Below are positions 11,561 to 23,397 of a DNA stretch of 64,000 nt, piece by piece. How positions within the stretch are numbered: the first letter of the stretch is position 1; the number at the start of each line of letters is the position of its first letter. Source of the stretch: Simmondsia chinensis (lineage: Eukaryota; Streptophyta; Magnoliopsida; Caryophyllales; Simmondsiaceae); contig JAGTTD010000005.1 in assembly GCA_018398585.1 (NCBI GenBank), forward strand, positions 33,978,750-34,042,749, written 5' to 3'. The position numbers were made by a program, and so were the translations under genes. Under the pieces are notes generated by a model. It was not told the origin of the DNA. It saw nothing but the letters and a program-made list of their open reading frames with translations, and did not search any database.

Positions 11561-12557
11561 AACACATAATACACTATCAGTTGCTTCAACAATGGAAATT
11601 AAGATAATGAATGAGGACAAATTATATTAGAAAAAGTGTCAACTATATATTTAGTTTTTAAACATTATTCAAGCAAAATTGTAATGAAATAAATAGGATA
11701 ATTTTACAATCAGAATATAATTATTATTATTATAATAATTGCGTGGCTATTAATATTTATAAATCACATCATTACATTGATATAAGAGCTCCCAATAAAT
11801 AAATTATAAAATCCAAATCAAAATTCAGTATGTTAATTTGTTTTGTTTTTAATTTTTGATTATTTGAATTAGAATATTAGAAATTTTCAATATATAATGT
11901 ATCTTGTTTGTATAATATGAACAAAAAAAGATTTGCGTAGGAGATTTGTTTTAATAGTTTTATCTGGTACGTATTGGGTTAAGATTTATGATTTTAATGT
12001 AATTGAATTATTTAAGAGTTTATTTATTTTAATATTGTTTGGATTTTTTTCTATAGTTTCTAGTATGTTCTATGTTATTTGCATTTATATTTTTTGGTTA
12101 TTTTTTAGTTATTATCACTATTTTCTTTCTTATTTTTCAGTGTTTTAAGCATTACTTCTTTTTGTGAGGCTATTTTTAGACTTGAGTGATTTTGTTTTAA
12201 GATATACTATTATCTAACTATAATATAATTTCACAATTTTTTTCCCTTATCCTTCTTCTATATCTAAATAATCGCACCTCAAAAATCTTTGTAAAAAATA
12301 AAAATAAAAATAGCCTCATTCAAGTCTAAAATTTAAAAATTTTATGAATAAAGTACCCTCATTGTTATTCAATGAAATATTACTAACAAATAACGAAGTA
12401 AGATATGATTTTCAAAATATGTATGTATATTTTATTAGAATTTACTGATTTCAGAAAATACTAGCATTAAAAATGATTTTGTCAATGTAAAAGAAAATTC
12501 AATCATAATCTATTGACTTTTCAATCATAATCTATTGACTTTTTTCATAGGCACTGA

Positions 12558-12581
12558 TAATATATATATATATATATATAC
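12558..12581. repeat. (TA)n microsatellite
   Basis: About twelve TA units. Confidence 0.9.
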
Positions 12582-12994
12582 ACGAAATTAATGCTTTTCG
12601 GTGAAGATTGACTGTATTTTGAAAGAAATTTATCAAATCCCACATAAAGTGGCTCTGTGATAAAGTTTTTAAGAAAGTTATTATTATTATAATAATAATA
12701 TAAATTATAAATAATAGAGTTATAAAAATAATTTTAAAAATTAAAATATAATAATAATAATAATAATTCGTGGTATGATAAAATATGAAAAGTAAAAACA
12801 TAGTGAAATTTACAGAGAAGGGTCAAAAGAGGAGGTGGCAGTGCGCAGAGAGTGCACAGTGCCGATTCCCAATATACCCCACAGAGTCCTCCTGTCATAC
12901 ACTTTTCCTCCCTGTCACCCAACATACCCTTTTGGTTAGAGATATTGATCACTGTTTTGTATTATATCAGTTGTTTTTAAATTAGACAGAACAG

Positions 12995-13115
12995 AAATAA
13001 TAATAATCTTAGTGTCATAAAGACTTCTACAAAAATAAGATTTAAGTAGTAGATATACGCAGCCTTCTTTCTTTAGAGTGCTACCCTGCAGAGAGACTAT
13101 TCCGTGTTTTAAAAA
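12995..13115 (+). mobile_element. Decayed Au-like SINE
   Basis: The order 'aataataataatcttagtgtc', 'gatatacgcagccttc', 'gggtgctacc'-like 'gagtgctaccctg', 'agagagactattcc' matches the SINE copies elsewhere in the window. The GC-rich 5' core is badly eroded. Confidence 0.6.
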
Positions 13116-14087
13116 TAGAGTCAATTTAAATTCAAATTGTTTATTATATTGGTTGTGAATTTTTAACCTTTATTCAACTTAATTAGTAAACCAATATTCT
13201 ATAAGTTACTTATTTAATTATATTGATAATTTTTTATTAAAACTAGTTTATTAACTTACAAATATGTTGACAATATATCTTATATCTTATACTAGTAATA
13301 AATATATAATATATGTGTAATTATTAAAATAAATTATCAAATTAAAAATGCTGTAAATAGTTTAAATTATCTTATTCGAGATAAGCTACCAAAAATTGAT
13401 ATATAAATAACGTTGGTATACTAAACAAATACCTAACATAACAATATAAACATGTCAAACGTGTTAAAAAATATGTTAGATGGGTCAATCTCAAATTCAA
13501 CCAAATTACCTCAATAGGTTAAATGGGTCAGCTCAAATTCAACCTGGTTTAAAAAACCCCATCCAAATTCGTTATTTTCATGTTGATTTTATATTGTGTT
13601 TCGTGTTGTGTCTTAGTAATCTGAGTTATTTATTCCATTATATGTTTCTATATTTATTTTTCTTTTTCTCTAATTTTTTTTATTAAAAATAATATCTAAT
13701 CTTTACTACTTTATCTGGTTATAAAATTAGTATTCATTCATTAACTAAAATTGGATCACAATTAAAAAAATAAGGTATTAATTTTATTATAAAATAAATA
13801 CTAAAAACTACAATCCTGCTATCCATTGCCCCCATAACGACTATTAAGGGGTATTAATTATCTAGCAACTCCTTTTACTAGAAATTTTTCTTAAGTTAAA
13901 AAAGAATTTTTATTTAATATGATATCATTTTCAAACCCTGCATTAAATGGAGAGAGAAAATAAAAATATTTACTTTAAATATATTGCTATAAAAGTACTT
14001 GAAAGATAATTAATATCTGATATTTATTACTCTGAGACCGATGTTTACATAGGTCTAAATACTACTGCAAATAAAAAAAAAAGTTAT

Positions 14088-14441
14088 TTACTCTAAATGT
14101 CCTTATACTTTGATCGTTATATTAACTTAGTTCTTATACTTTTAATTATGTTAATTTAATTCCTCTATATTTCATAATGTGTCAATTTCAAGTTATATGA
14201 TTGACATAATTTTTAGAGGCATAATTACGTTAGATGCAAATAGTTCACTAAAAATCCACCCCTTGGCTCAATTGAACTAACTAATTGTCGAACTATTAAA
14301 AATTTTATTAAAAACTTACCATAAATTTTACTTCAGGGTCCAAATTGATACAATATAAATTGTAGAGGGATTAAATTGACATAATTAAAAGTAAAAAAAT
14401 TAAATTGATACAATAAGTAAAGCACAGAGATCTTTAATATA
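14088..14441. mobile_element. MITE with long inverted termini
   Basis: The left ('gtccttatactttg', 'acttttaattatgttaattta') and right ends are reverse complements over about 100 bases. There is no coding capacity. It lies just upstream of the APT promoter. Confidence 0.6.
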
Positions 14442-14550
14442 TATAATCCTAAAAACAATTGTTATTATTAAAACAGTAACTTAAAAATAATAAAGTCATA
14501 AATTATTTAAAAAATAACGATATTAAATTAACAATAACTCAATTTAAAGT

Positions 14551-14558
14551 TATAAATA
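14551..14558 (+). promoter_or_regulatory. Candidate TATA box of APT
   Basis: TATAAATA lies 472 bases upstream of the APT start codon in otherwise plain AT-rich DNA. If used, the leader would be about 440 bases long and purine-rich. It is not supported by transcript data. Confidence 0.4.
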
Positions 14559-14696
14559 GGAGGGAGAAATGGAGCAAAAAAAAAACAAAAGCCATCTATC
14601 TACCCAAATATTTAATGGGTTCCCCAAAGAATCTCCATACTTGAAACCCCAATTTGTAACATTCCCCATATCAATTAGAGAGAGAGAATAAAACAA

Positions 14697-14996
14697 GCCA
14701 CCAAACCCATGTGCCCAAATTTAATGTCTTTTTGCTCCAATTTAATGGGTTTTTGCTCAACTTTAATGGGTTTGTTTTGAAATGCACTAATTTTGAACCT
14801 CTATTTCTCACTGTGGCCATAGGAAGTTGTAGAGAAACACAGAGAGAGAGAGAGAGAGAGAACTCATAAGAACCCATGTGCTCAAATTTCATGGGTTTTT
14901 GCTGAAATTTAATGGGTTTTGTTTGAAATTTAATGGGTATGTGTTGAAAAGCTTAAAATTTGAAACCCCATTTGAGAATTCATTGTAAAAGTAGAA

Positions 14997-15029
<33 letters not shown>
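14697..15029 (+). repeat. Tandemly duplicated APT leader with (GA)n tracts
   Basis: Two related units of about 165 bases follow each other. Each begins with 'acccatgtgc', continues with several copies of 'aatttaatgggttttt', and ends in a GA tract (about 14843-14861 and 15001-15029). The second GA tract abuts the start codon. Confidence 0.7.
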
Positions 15030-15032
<3 letters not shown>

Positions 15033-18000
15033 TTTGCAGAAGAGAATGGGTTGAAGGGAGATCCAAGGCTTCAGGCCATTTCTGATGCCATCCGGGTCGT
15101 TCCTCATTTCCCCAAACCTGGTATTCTCTCCCTCTCTCTATGAAATATTTAGGGATGCCAATAGGGTGAGTAAAACCCGTTATCTATGTATACCCGTTTT
15201 GTTTGAGGGCGGGTGATGCGTACGGGTAGAGTATGAGTGTAAATATCCGTCATGGGTATGGGGCGGGCGCAGATGTAATGTTATACCTGCCCTGACCCAT
15301 CCATTACCCGCCTCACATTCACCCACATTATTTGTTCAATTGTATTTATTTAATTAGACTATATACTCAGTTTATTTATTAAAAATGTGATAAATATAAT
15401 TAGACTACAAAAATCAATTTTGTATAATTATTGAATACACAAATTGGGGTGGACAAGGTGTGGGTAATATATACTTGTTGGATACCCAGGCGTGGTGGAG
15501 TGCGTATGGGTATAGATCTGTACCCATCAAAAGAATATGGGTATGGTTTGGGTGACGAGCATGGAGGTGTTATCCCTAGTAGTAATCTCACAGGGTATGC
15601 TAATGTGGAGTAATTATATCATCAAAAGAGTAGTTGACGATGTTCGGACTTTATTTATTTAAGTTAGTCGCTTATCCTTTTATTGTTCAATTATAATTCA
15701 TCACGTTTTGTTTTGTAGTAATATTAGTCCGTCACTTCCGGACAAAATTTGGTAAAAAGACAAATTTTGTCTTAAATAACACATGAGTGATAATTTAAAA
15801 AAATAAATCAAAAACTAATTTAAATAAAGTAAAGTTATTTGTGAGTTCATATGGGAAGGGCATCACTTTGTTAAAAAGTTGGTAAAGTTAGGCTAGATAT
15901 TCTCATTTACTTTTTCCTGTCTTTTGTTGCTTTGTTAAGTTTTATCTCTATTTAATCGACGGTCTGTGTATAAGTTTAAGTGAGATTTTATTCAAGTCAA
16001 TTAGCATCCACTAAACTTAGACGTTGATCTCTTCTTTGTTGTTACCGTGATGTGCAACTTGTTACGGAAAAAATAAATTAATTACGTGTTAGATATATAA
16101 TTAAATAATATTTTAATACATAACTTTATTTTAGTGATAATTTAGGTTATTTTCCTTTTATTAACTAATACAATATTAGTTAATTATCTCCTAATCATCT
16201 ATAAATAGGGGATTAGATTTGTTATGAAAGTTATGAATGAAAAGTAAATAAAATTCTTCCCTCCCCTTACTATTTTCTCCCTTTCCTTGAATTTCTTCTA
16301 CTCTCTCCCCCAATTTCTACTATGTATCCTTAGTTACTCTTCCAGGGTTTAACTGTAACAAATTTCTCGGATTTTGCTTCTGTGGGTGTGCCAAATTTTG
16401 TATCGAAAGTTTTCTCTCTAATTATTAAAAAAAAAAAAAAATTTAACTACGTTTAGGAATTTATGTGGGGGTAAACTGGAAAGATGGAACTTTTGGTGTT
16501 AACAAGTGGGGATAATTTTATTTAATGTTGTGCTTTTTGTGGAGTTATTTTAGTATGGTGTTATGTAATGATGGTAAAACTTGTTTAAATTAGTTTATTG
16601 TTTTTTTAATAATTCTTTATGTTTTATTGTAGGATTTCTTTTACTAAGTATTATTTAAGTTTATGTGCGATTTTAAAAAATTATTTAAATTTTTCTAATT
16701 TTTTTAATATCATACTTAAAATTTTTAAAATTTTTCAATATCACACCCTAATGTGACACAGTTAACATACTATAGTTTTTATTAAGATGTCATTTTTATA
16801 AAGTATTTTTTTTAAATACAAATTTTTTTTTTCAAAATGTTTACAAACTTTTTAGATATTTAAAATAATTTTTTAATATTTAAAATATCTAAAATTGTTT
16901 AAAATATAAATTTTGATTTTAAAAATTATTTTCTCTTTTTTTTAAGAATGCCACTTCAGCAAAAATTAACTGGTGTTAATAGTCGCACTAAAGGTGTGAC
17001 ATTAGAAAATTTTAGAATTACGTGTGACATTGAAAAAATATAAAATCGAGGTATTTTTTGAAGCCATATCTAAACTTTATGTGGCTTTCAGTAAAAATTC
17101 CTTTATTGTAGCATAAATTAGTTACTCATCTTCTATTTTTTAAAACCAGGCCATAATTTTTTTTTAACTTTGTTCAATGCTATTTTTGGCATCAGCTATT
17201 AGCTGTTAGCTATATATTGATAAATAAATAAGTAGATGTAAATATTTGATAAAATTAGTTGTTGCGGTTAATTTTTAACATAAATTACATATAAAGACAT
17301 TATAAAAAAAATTATAGAGTTAATAAGATAGTACAACTTAATTTCTTTTTTTATCAATTTGACATCACATTTATAAATTAGGTAACCTTTTTTTTTTTTT
17401 TTTTTTACCACGTTAATGACATGGTTCCTCAAGATTGCCATCTTCTAAGAGGAAACCCTAAGACATCAACACGAATAAGAGACAGGAAGGCTCTGTGTGG
17501 AACACAATCCCACACAGAAATACCAGAAACCTCATGCCCCAAATTCGCCAGCAAGTCTGCAAGCCTATTAGCTTCCTATGATAGTGAATGAAAGAGACTT
17601 CACCACATTGGTGGCTCAATAAATGAATGTTGTCAACAATAGTGATAATGTCTGCAGAAGTCGAATATAAGCCAGCGATTGCTTTGATAACCACCTTGTT
17701 GTCACCCTCCAAAATAATAAGATGAACATGCAGACGCTTAGCATGGAGTAGGGCTTCTGTATTAGCTACCGCCTCTGCCATAATAATAGGAGCATTACCT
17801 ACCTCTTTTGATCCAGCTATGAGCATCTTCCCATTGCGATCACAGACAACGAAACCAGCAACAGCGGAATACCCTCGCTTTGAGCCATTAAAATTCGCCT
17901 TGAGTCAACCCACTGGAGGAGCCCAAGATATCCACTTTTTCCTTCCAACTCTACCATTTCGGTCTTTTCCACTCTAGGACCCGATATGTCCACCTCATTA

Positions 18001-21000
18001 CGAAGAGACCATTCAATATGCATATGTTTAGCGTGAATGAATGATTTCCTGGGATTAGACTAGTCACCTCAATACACCAAATTCTTTTTGTATTTCCATA
18101 TTTGCCAACAAAGCAAAATGAAGCACACAAGGTCTTCACAGCCCTTGGTACTTCTCAACAATTTGCATCTACGGAGTTCGTTAAGAAACTGAGTTTGGCA
18201 AGGCAACTTCTTCAACCAACCAACATCACGGGCAATTGACTAGATTGTCTTAGAGCGAGAACAATTAAGAAAAACATGATCAGGAAATTCAAGGCCCCTG
18301 CTACACCTAGGGCACCTGTTTTGACCACCTATGCGCCTTTTATGCAGCACTTCACTAGTAGCCAAGCTATTATTAAGCGCTTGCCAAATGAATAATTTAT
18401 GTTTGAATGGATCTCCAAGTTCCATATCCTACGAAACTCCTAGGAGTTTGTCTCAAACCAATCCTAATTATGAGCCAACCAAGTAGCCGACTTAACACTG
18501 AATTGACCTGACCTAGTAAGTCCCCAACACCTTCTATCCTCAACTGTGCACTTTGGGATCAAAATCCCTAACACGGTCTTGAGAAGATGAGCAGGAAGAG
18601 TCCTTTGGTTCTCCTTCTCTAATAAAATGCGACACTTTATGATTGGGGTCACAACTACCAATATCTCTGCCCACCAAATCAACCAATGGCTTGTTGGCCA
18701 CCCATTTGTCAAACCAGAATGCAACTTGAGATCCATTCTCTATTTTCCACCGAAGGCCTTTCTCAAGTAGGTACATAGCCGCCAAAATCCCTTGCTAGGC
18801 AGGAGAGTCCCATTTTTTGCCTTGATAATTATGAAAGCTTTCATTTTGAAGATACCTACTCTTCACCACCTGAACCCAGATATTATCATGATTATTAATA
18901 ACCTTCTACCCTAGCTTGCAAAGAAAAGCCAGATTAATCACTTCTATTTTGCGAAGGCCACGACCCCCTGCACCTTTTGGCCTGCAGACCTTATTCCAAG
19001 CCACCTAGCTCATTCCCTGACTAGTTGTATTCTTCTAGAAGAAATTTTTGCTTATGCTGTCCAACTTATGGCAAACTTTCTTCAGTAATCGAAGGCACTG
19101 CCTAATGTGACTGGGAGTCGACTCCAACGAGGATTGAGTAAGCGTTGCACACCCTGCCTTAGAAAGAAACTCAGCCTTCCAATTTAATATCTTGGAGGAT
19201 AAATTATCCGCCAAATTTCAAGCCACACAAGATGTAACCCTCCTTTGACCAAAGAGGTAGTCTAAATAAAAAAACAACATTCCTAGTGCCCCAAGGGCTC
19301 CCGCCTAAGGAGGGTCGGGGGGGTGGATATACGCTTCCTTCCCCCTTCAGGGTGCTACCTTGAAGAGAGGTTGTTTTCGAGAACCCCCTACCTAAGGGGT
19401 GCAACACGAGGACTTCGCAGGAGGTCATCCATCTTGGTACTACTCTCGTCCAAGCAAGCTTAACTTCAGAGTTCTAATGGGATCCAGTGCTTATGTGTTC
19501 GAGGAGAAAATAACTGAACACTTTCCAAAGTTTACCAGGTGCCTCGAATCTCTATAGTAAAGTTGAATAATGGTTTGAAGTCTCATGATAGATTCCATCC
19601 GAGTATCACAAAACAAGAGACAATTATCCGCAAAGAAGAGGCCAGGGATATTAGGTGCTCCCCAAGCAACTTTAATACCAATCTCATTCTTCTTAATATT
19701 ACCTTGACTTTGGGGGTTTGAGGCAAAGGCCTCTAACACAGGATGAAAAGATAAGGAGACAATGGGTCTCCTTGCCTAAGCTCTCTGCTTGGTTTAAACC
19801 AGCCCATAGGAGAGTCATCAATGAGGATAGAGAATAACAAGGATGTAACACAGTCCATTACCCAATTCAACCGTATGGGATCAAAACCTAATTTCAACAT
19901 AACCTGCCGAAGAAAACACTATTCAACTCTATCATAGGCCTTTTCCATGTCCAATTTCACCGCCACCCATCCCAACTTTCCTCTTTTCTTTGGAAAAGCC
20001 GCCATGATTTCATGAGCTATAAGGATATTATCCTGAATGGAACAACCCGGGAGAAACGCCCCTTGCCATGGGTTAATAAGCTTTCCTAGAATAGGTTTAA
20101 GGTGATTAGCCATAACCTTATACAGCACAGACTAATCGGCCTAAACTAATTAACCGTCTAAGGAACATCAGTTTTCGGAATAAGGGTAATAAAAATATGA
20201 TTTTAATAGTTCTATGAATTAACTTTTTTTTTTTTATCAAAGTATGGATTAACTTATATTACGTGGATTGTAATAATTAAATTTTACCTAACAATTAAAA
20301 TATTGATAATAGTAAAACGAGTTTAGTTTAAATTAAGTTACAATTCAATCTGTAAATGTAATTTAATACTTTTAAAAAAATAAAATAAGTAGGTCATATA
20401 TTACAAAAATAAACGAAAAATACATTTATGTTGTATTTTTTTAGAAAATAATAAAAGAGTATACTAGTGATTTAACATATAAAAAGCTAAACTCTAAACT
20501 CTATAGCTTTTCAAAAGCTAACTTCTAAAATCTAAAATCTCTTCAAAACGCTATGAAATAGTTGTTGCCGAACATAGCCCATAGTTTCTCTTTCTTTTAT
20601 TATGTTTAAAATGATCACTAACATTTTAATTTATGACAAAATTCGTCTTCTATTACCTGGCTAAAATTAGGTAAAAATCTAAAAGACAAGGGACCAATAT
20701 GAAGAGCCTTAAAAATATTGGCAACTATTCTGAAAAAAGAAAATAATAATTGACCAATTTAAACATAATTAGAAACATTATAGACTAGCGAAGTAAATAA
20801 CTCATTTATAATGCATTATGAATGGATGAAGTAAAAGATTTCTTGTAATTCAGAGCTTTGTTTATTCTGTAATGAGTCATCTGACCTCGATATGTGGAAC
20901 CGTCTTGCACCGGGTCTATGGAATGGAGTATTTGCCTGTTTCAGATGCACTTGCAGATCCGAAAAAAACACCTACAGGGGGCGTCCAAGGTGGATCCTGG

Positions 21001-23357
21001 ACTAGATGTAAATACCAATATCAAATACAGTGTATTAAAACTTATTTATCCATAATATTAACATATTTTTATACCAAAACTCAACATCCCCTAACCCCAA
21101 AACAAAAATTCAGAAGCAGAGTTCCTAGGCTGGTACTTGTTGCCTGCTGGAGTTGGACAACAAAGGGCGTGGCGAAGGGCCCGGACAGAGGGCACGACAG
21201 TGAGTTGGGCCTTGGGTTTGGGGCCTCACAAAATTAGAAGGGGATTTGTCTAATTTAAGCCTAAATATTTAACAATTTTAGGTATTCAACGTATGAGCCA
21301 CTGGCACTACAGTGAGTTGCCATTTGTTCTATTTTCCTATTCTTTAGTTTCATTTCCCTGACATTTGATTGCGGCAGGAATAATGTTCCAAGACATAACG
21401 ACGCTGATGTTGAACCACAAGGCTTTCAAAGACACAGTCGACATCTTCGTTGATCGATACCGTCACATGGCCATCTCCGTTGTCGCTGGCATTTTTCTTC
21501 TCTTTCTTCTCCTTATTTCATCTTTGTTATTATGGAATTTCATCGGGTTTTAGGCCTGGCTAATCGAGTTGATATATGTTAGGTTTATACAAGTCCAATT
21601 AAGGTTAATACCCTAAACCCAATTGGTATCACCGGAGAGCCCATTAGATTTATATAGTTATATGATAGTTTTTCGTTCTCTCAAACTCAACATGGGACCT
21701 CCTACGACTCACATTAGGGGCCTGTTTAGCCAAGTGTTTTCTGATTATGTTTGTCTCCGTAAAAAGTGCTCTTAAATGGAAGCATAGGCTATTTTCCTGC
21801 TTGTGAAGTAAAATCATAAAAAGTGCTCTCTTTAAAGTAAAACTAGAAGTAAAAATTTTAAATTTTACAAGCAAAAATATATCTATTGAAAGTAATTTTA
21901 CCAGGTTACTATTATGAAAAAAGTGTTTGTGAAAAAAATTTTATTCACAGCCTAACCAAACAGGCCGCAAGTGTTCTTTATAGTTAAAAGGCTTATGAAT
22001 TAACTAATTGAACAATTTTTTTTTTATTTGGCTTTTGATAATCTTTTTCTTAAGTAAAAAAGGCATAATTTTTTAATCAAAAATGTTTGAAATTAAAAAA
22101 TATTTAATGCTAATAAAGTTCTTATACACGCTTTAAGTACAACAACCACCACCCAGTGTCTTACGTGGCTCCCGTCAAGGCAGGTTCTGAGGGGTAAGAT
22201 ATATGCAGTCTTACTTTTATAACCACGCTGTAGGAAGGCTGTTTTTCAAGGACCCCAACCCTAGAAAGAACTTATACACGCTTTAAAGTATTTGGAGAAT
22301 AGTCGAATCTGACATGTAAATGGATAATTTTGTTGAACAGGAGTTGAAGCCCGAGGATTCATGTTTGGTCCATCGATAGCTTTAGCCATTGGAGCCAAAT
22401 TTGTGCCTTTGCGTAAACCTCGAAAGTTACCCGGTTAGTTATTTTATTATCGGAACCTTTACATAATAGAAATTAGTTTTGTTGTTTACCAACGTCCATA
22501 ACAAGCATGACCTGTGATGTTAAGATCTCGAGATTGTGTATTTACAACTTCACTACTGCTAACGAGCCTGTCAAGGAACCAACAGTTCCAAAAGTTCAAA
22601 CTGATAAGTATGTTCCCTTATTGTGTTAACAGGGCAAGTGATATCTGAATGTTACGAGTTAGAATATGGAACAGACTGTTTGGAGATGCACACTGGCGCT
22701 ACCGCGCCAGGAGAGCGTGCTATCATCATCGACGACTTGGTTGCTACTGGTGGTACTTTGTTTGCCGCAATTAGATTACTGGGTGAGTGCACAAAATCAA
22801 ATATAGATTGTTATATTTCTCATAATGGATTTTGAGCTAGTTGTTTCACTTTTGAAAGTTAAGTAGCAGAACATTTGTGCATTGATTAGGGGTCTTCAAC
22901 TTGCCAGATTTTAGATTTTGTTGATTAATACTTAGCTTGGCACAGGTTTCACTTCAACCTTCTTGAGCCTGGAAACCATGAGCTCGAACTAGCTCGAAGA
23001 GCTCACAGCTAAAACTTTCTTTGTTTAGGCTAATTTAAGCTCGGTTTGGCTCAAGCACAGCTCATTAATTGTATTGACATTTAAAGCGTGTTTACAGAAC
23101 GAGTAGGAGCTGAAGTGGTTGAATGTGCTTGTGTGATCGGCTTGCCTGAAGTTAAGGTACCTTCTTCACTTGCTCACGTTATATGTTTTATTTCAACCTC
23201 AACTTGACCAAGTGTGGATCCCACATAGATTTATTAAAAGAAACTATTTTTTTAGCAAAAAGACAAATTCTTCGTATTAAAAAAAATTTAATTTAAAATG
23301 TTATACCAACAATATAGCAAACCCAGTGCCTTAAAGGCTCCCTCCCAATTCAGAGTT

Positions 23358-23397
<40 letters not shown>

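Larger units (their letters stand above)
11561..14087. other. Gene-free AT-rich intergenic region
   Basis: Contains a (TA)n tract, ATT/AAT tracts at about 12675-12770, and one decayed SINE near 13000. The short frames here are AT-rich and show no recognisable protein. Confidence 0.6.
17389..20195 (-). pseudogene. 5'-truncated L1-type LINE ORF2 in APT intron 1
   Basis: Read on the minus strand from about 20195: RT ('[20 protein letters not shown]' at about 20070-20120, '[15 protein letters not shown]' at about 19920, '[13 protein letters not shown]' near 19620-19660, '[11 protein letters not shown]' near 19510). After the SINE/5S insertion the RT thumb continues ('[11 protein letters not shown]' near 19165-19195), then the zinc-finger RVT domain ('[18 protein letters not shown]' to '[18 protein letters not shown]', 18250-18400), and a C-terminal RNase H (17458-17826). 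The 3' end is a poly-A tail, seen as poly-T at 17389-17407. The endonuclease and RT N-terminus are missing. Stops and frameshifts are frequent, so it is dead. It is opposite in strand to APT. Confidence 0.9.

Noticed and set aside
11270..11620. 116- and 88-codon minus-strand frames, Lys/Arg/Gln-rich
   Set aside because: They are antisense to the T/G-rich LINE 3' end; the composition explains the open frames.
19395..19503. Functional 5S rRNA gene, or a Cassandra-type LTR
   Set aside because: The 5' end is missing and there are several substitutions. No LTR termini or second copy surround it; a SINE and a LINE do.
20872..21237. 121-codon plus-strand frame in APT intron 1 as an extra exon
   Set aside because: Exons 1 and 2 of APT join perfectly without it, and it resembles nothing I know.
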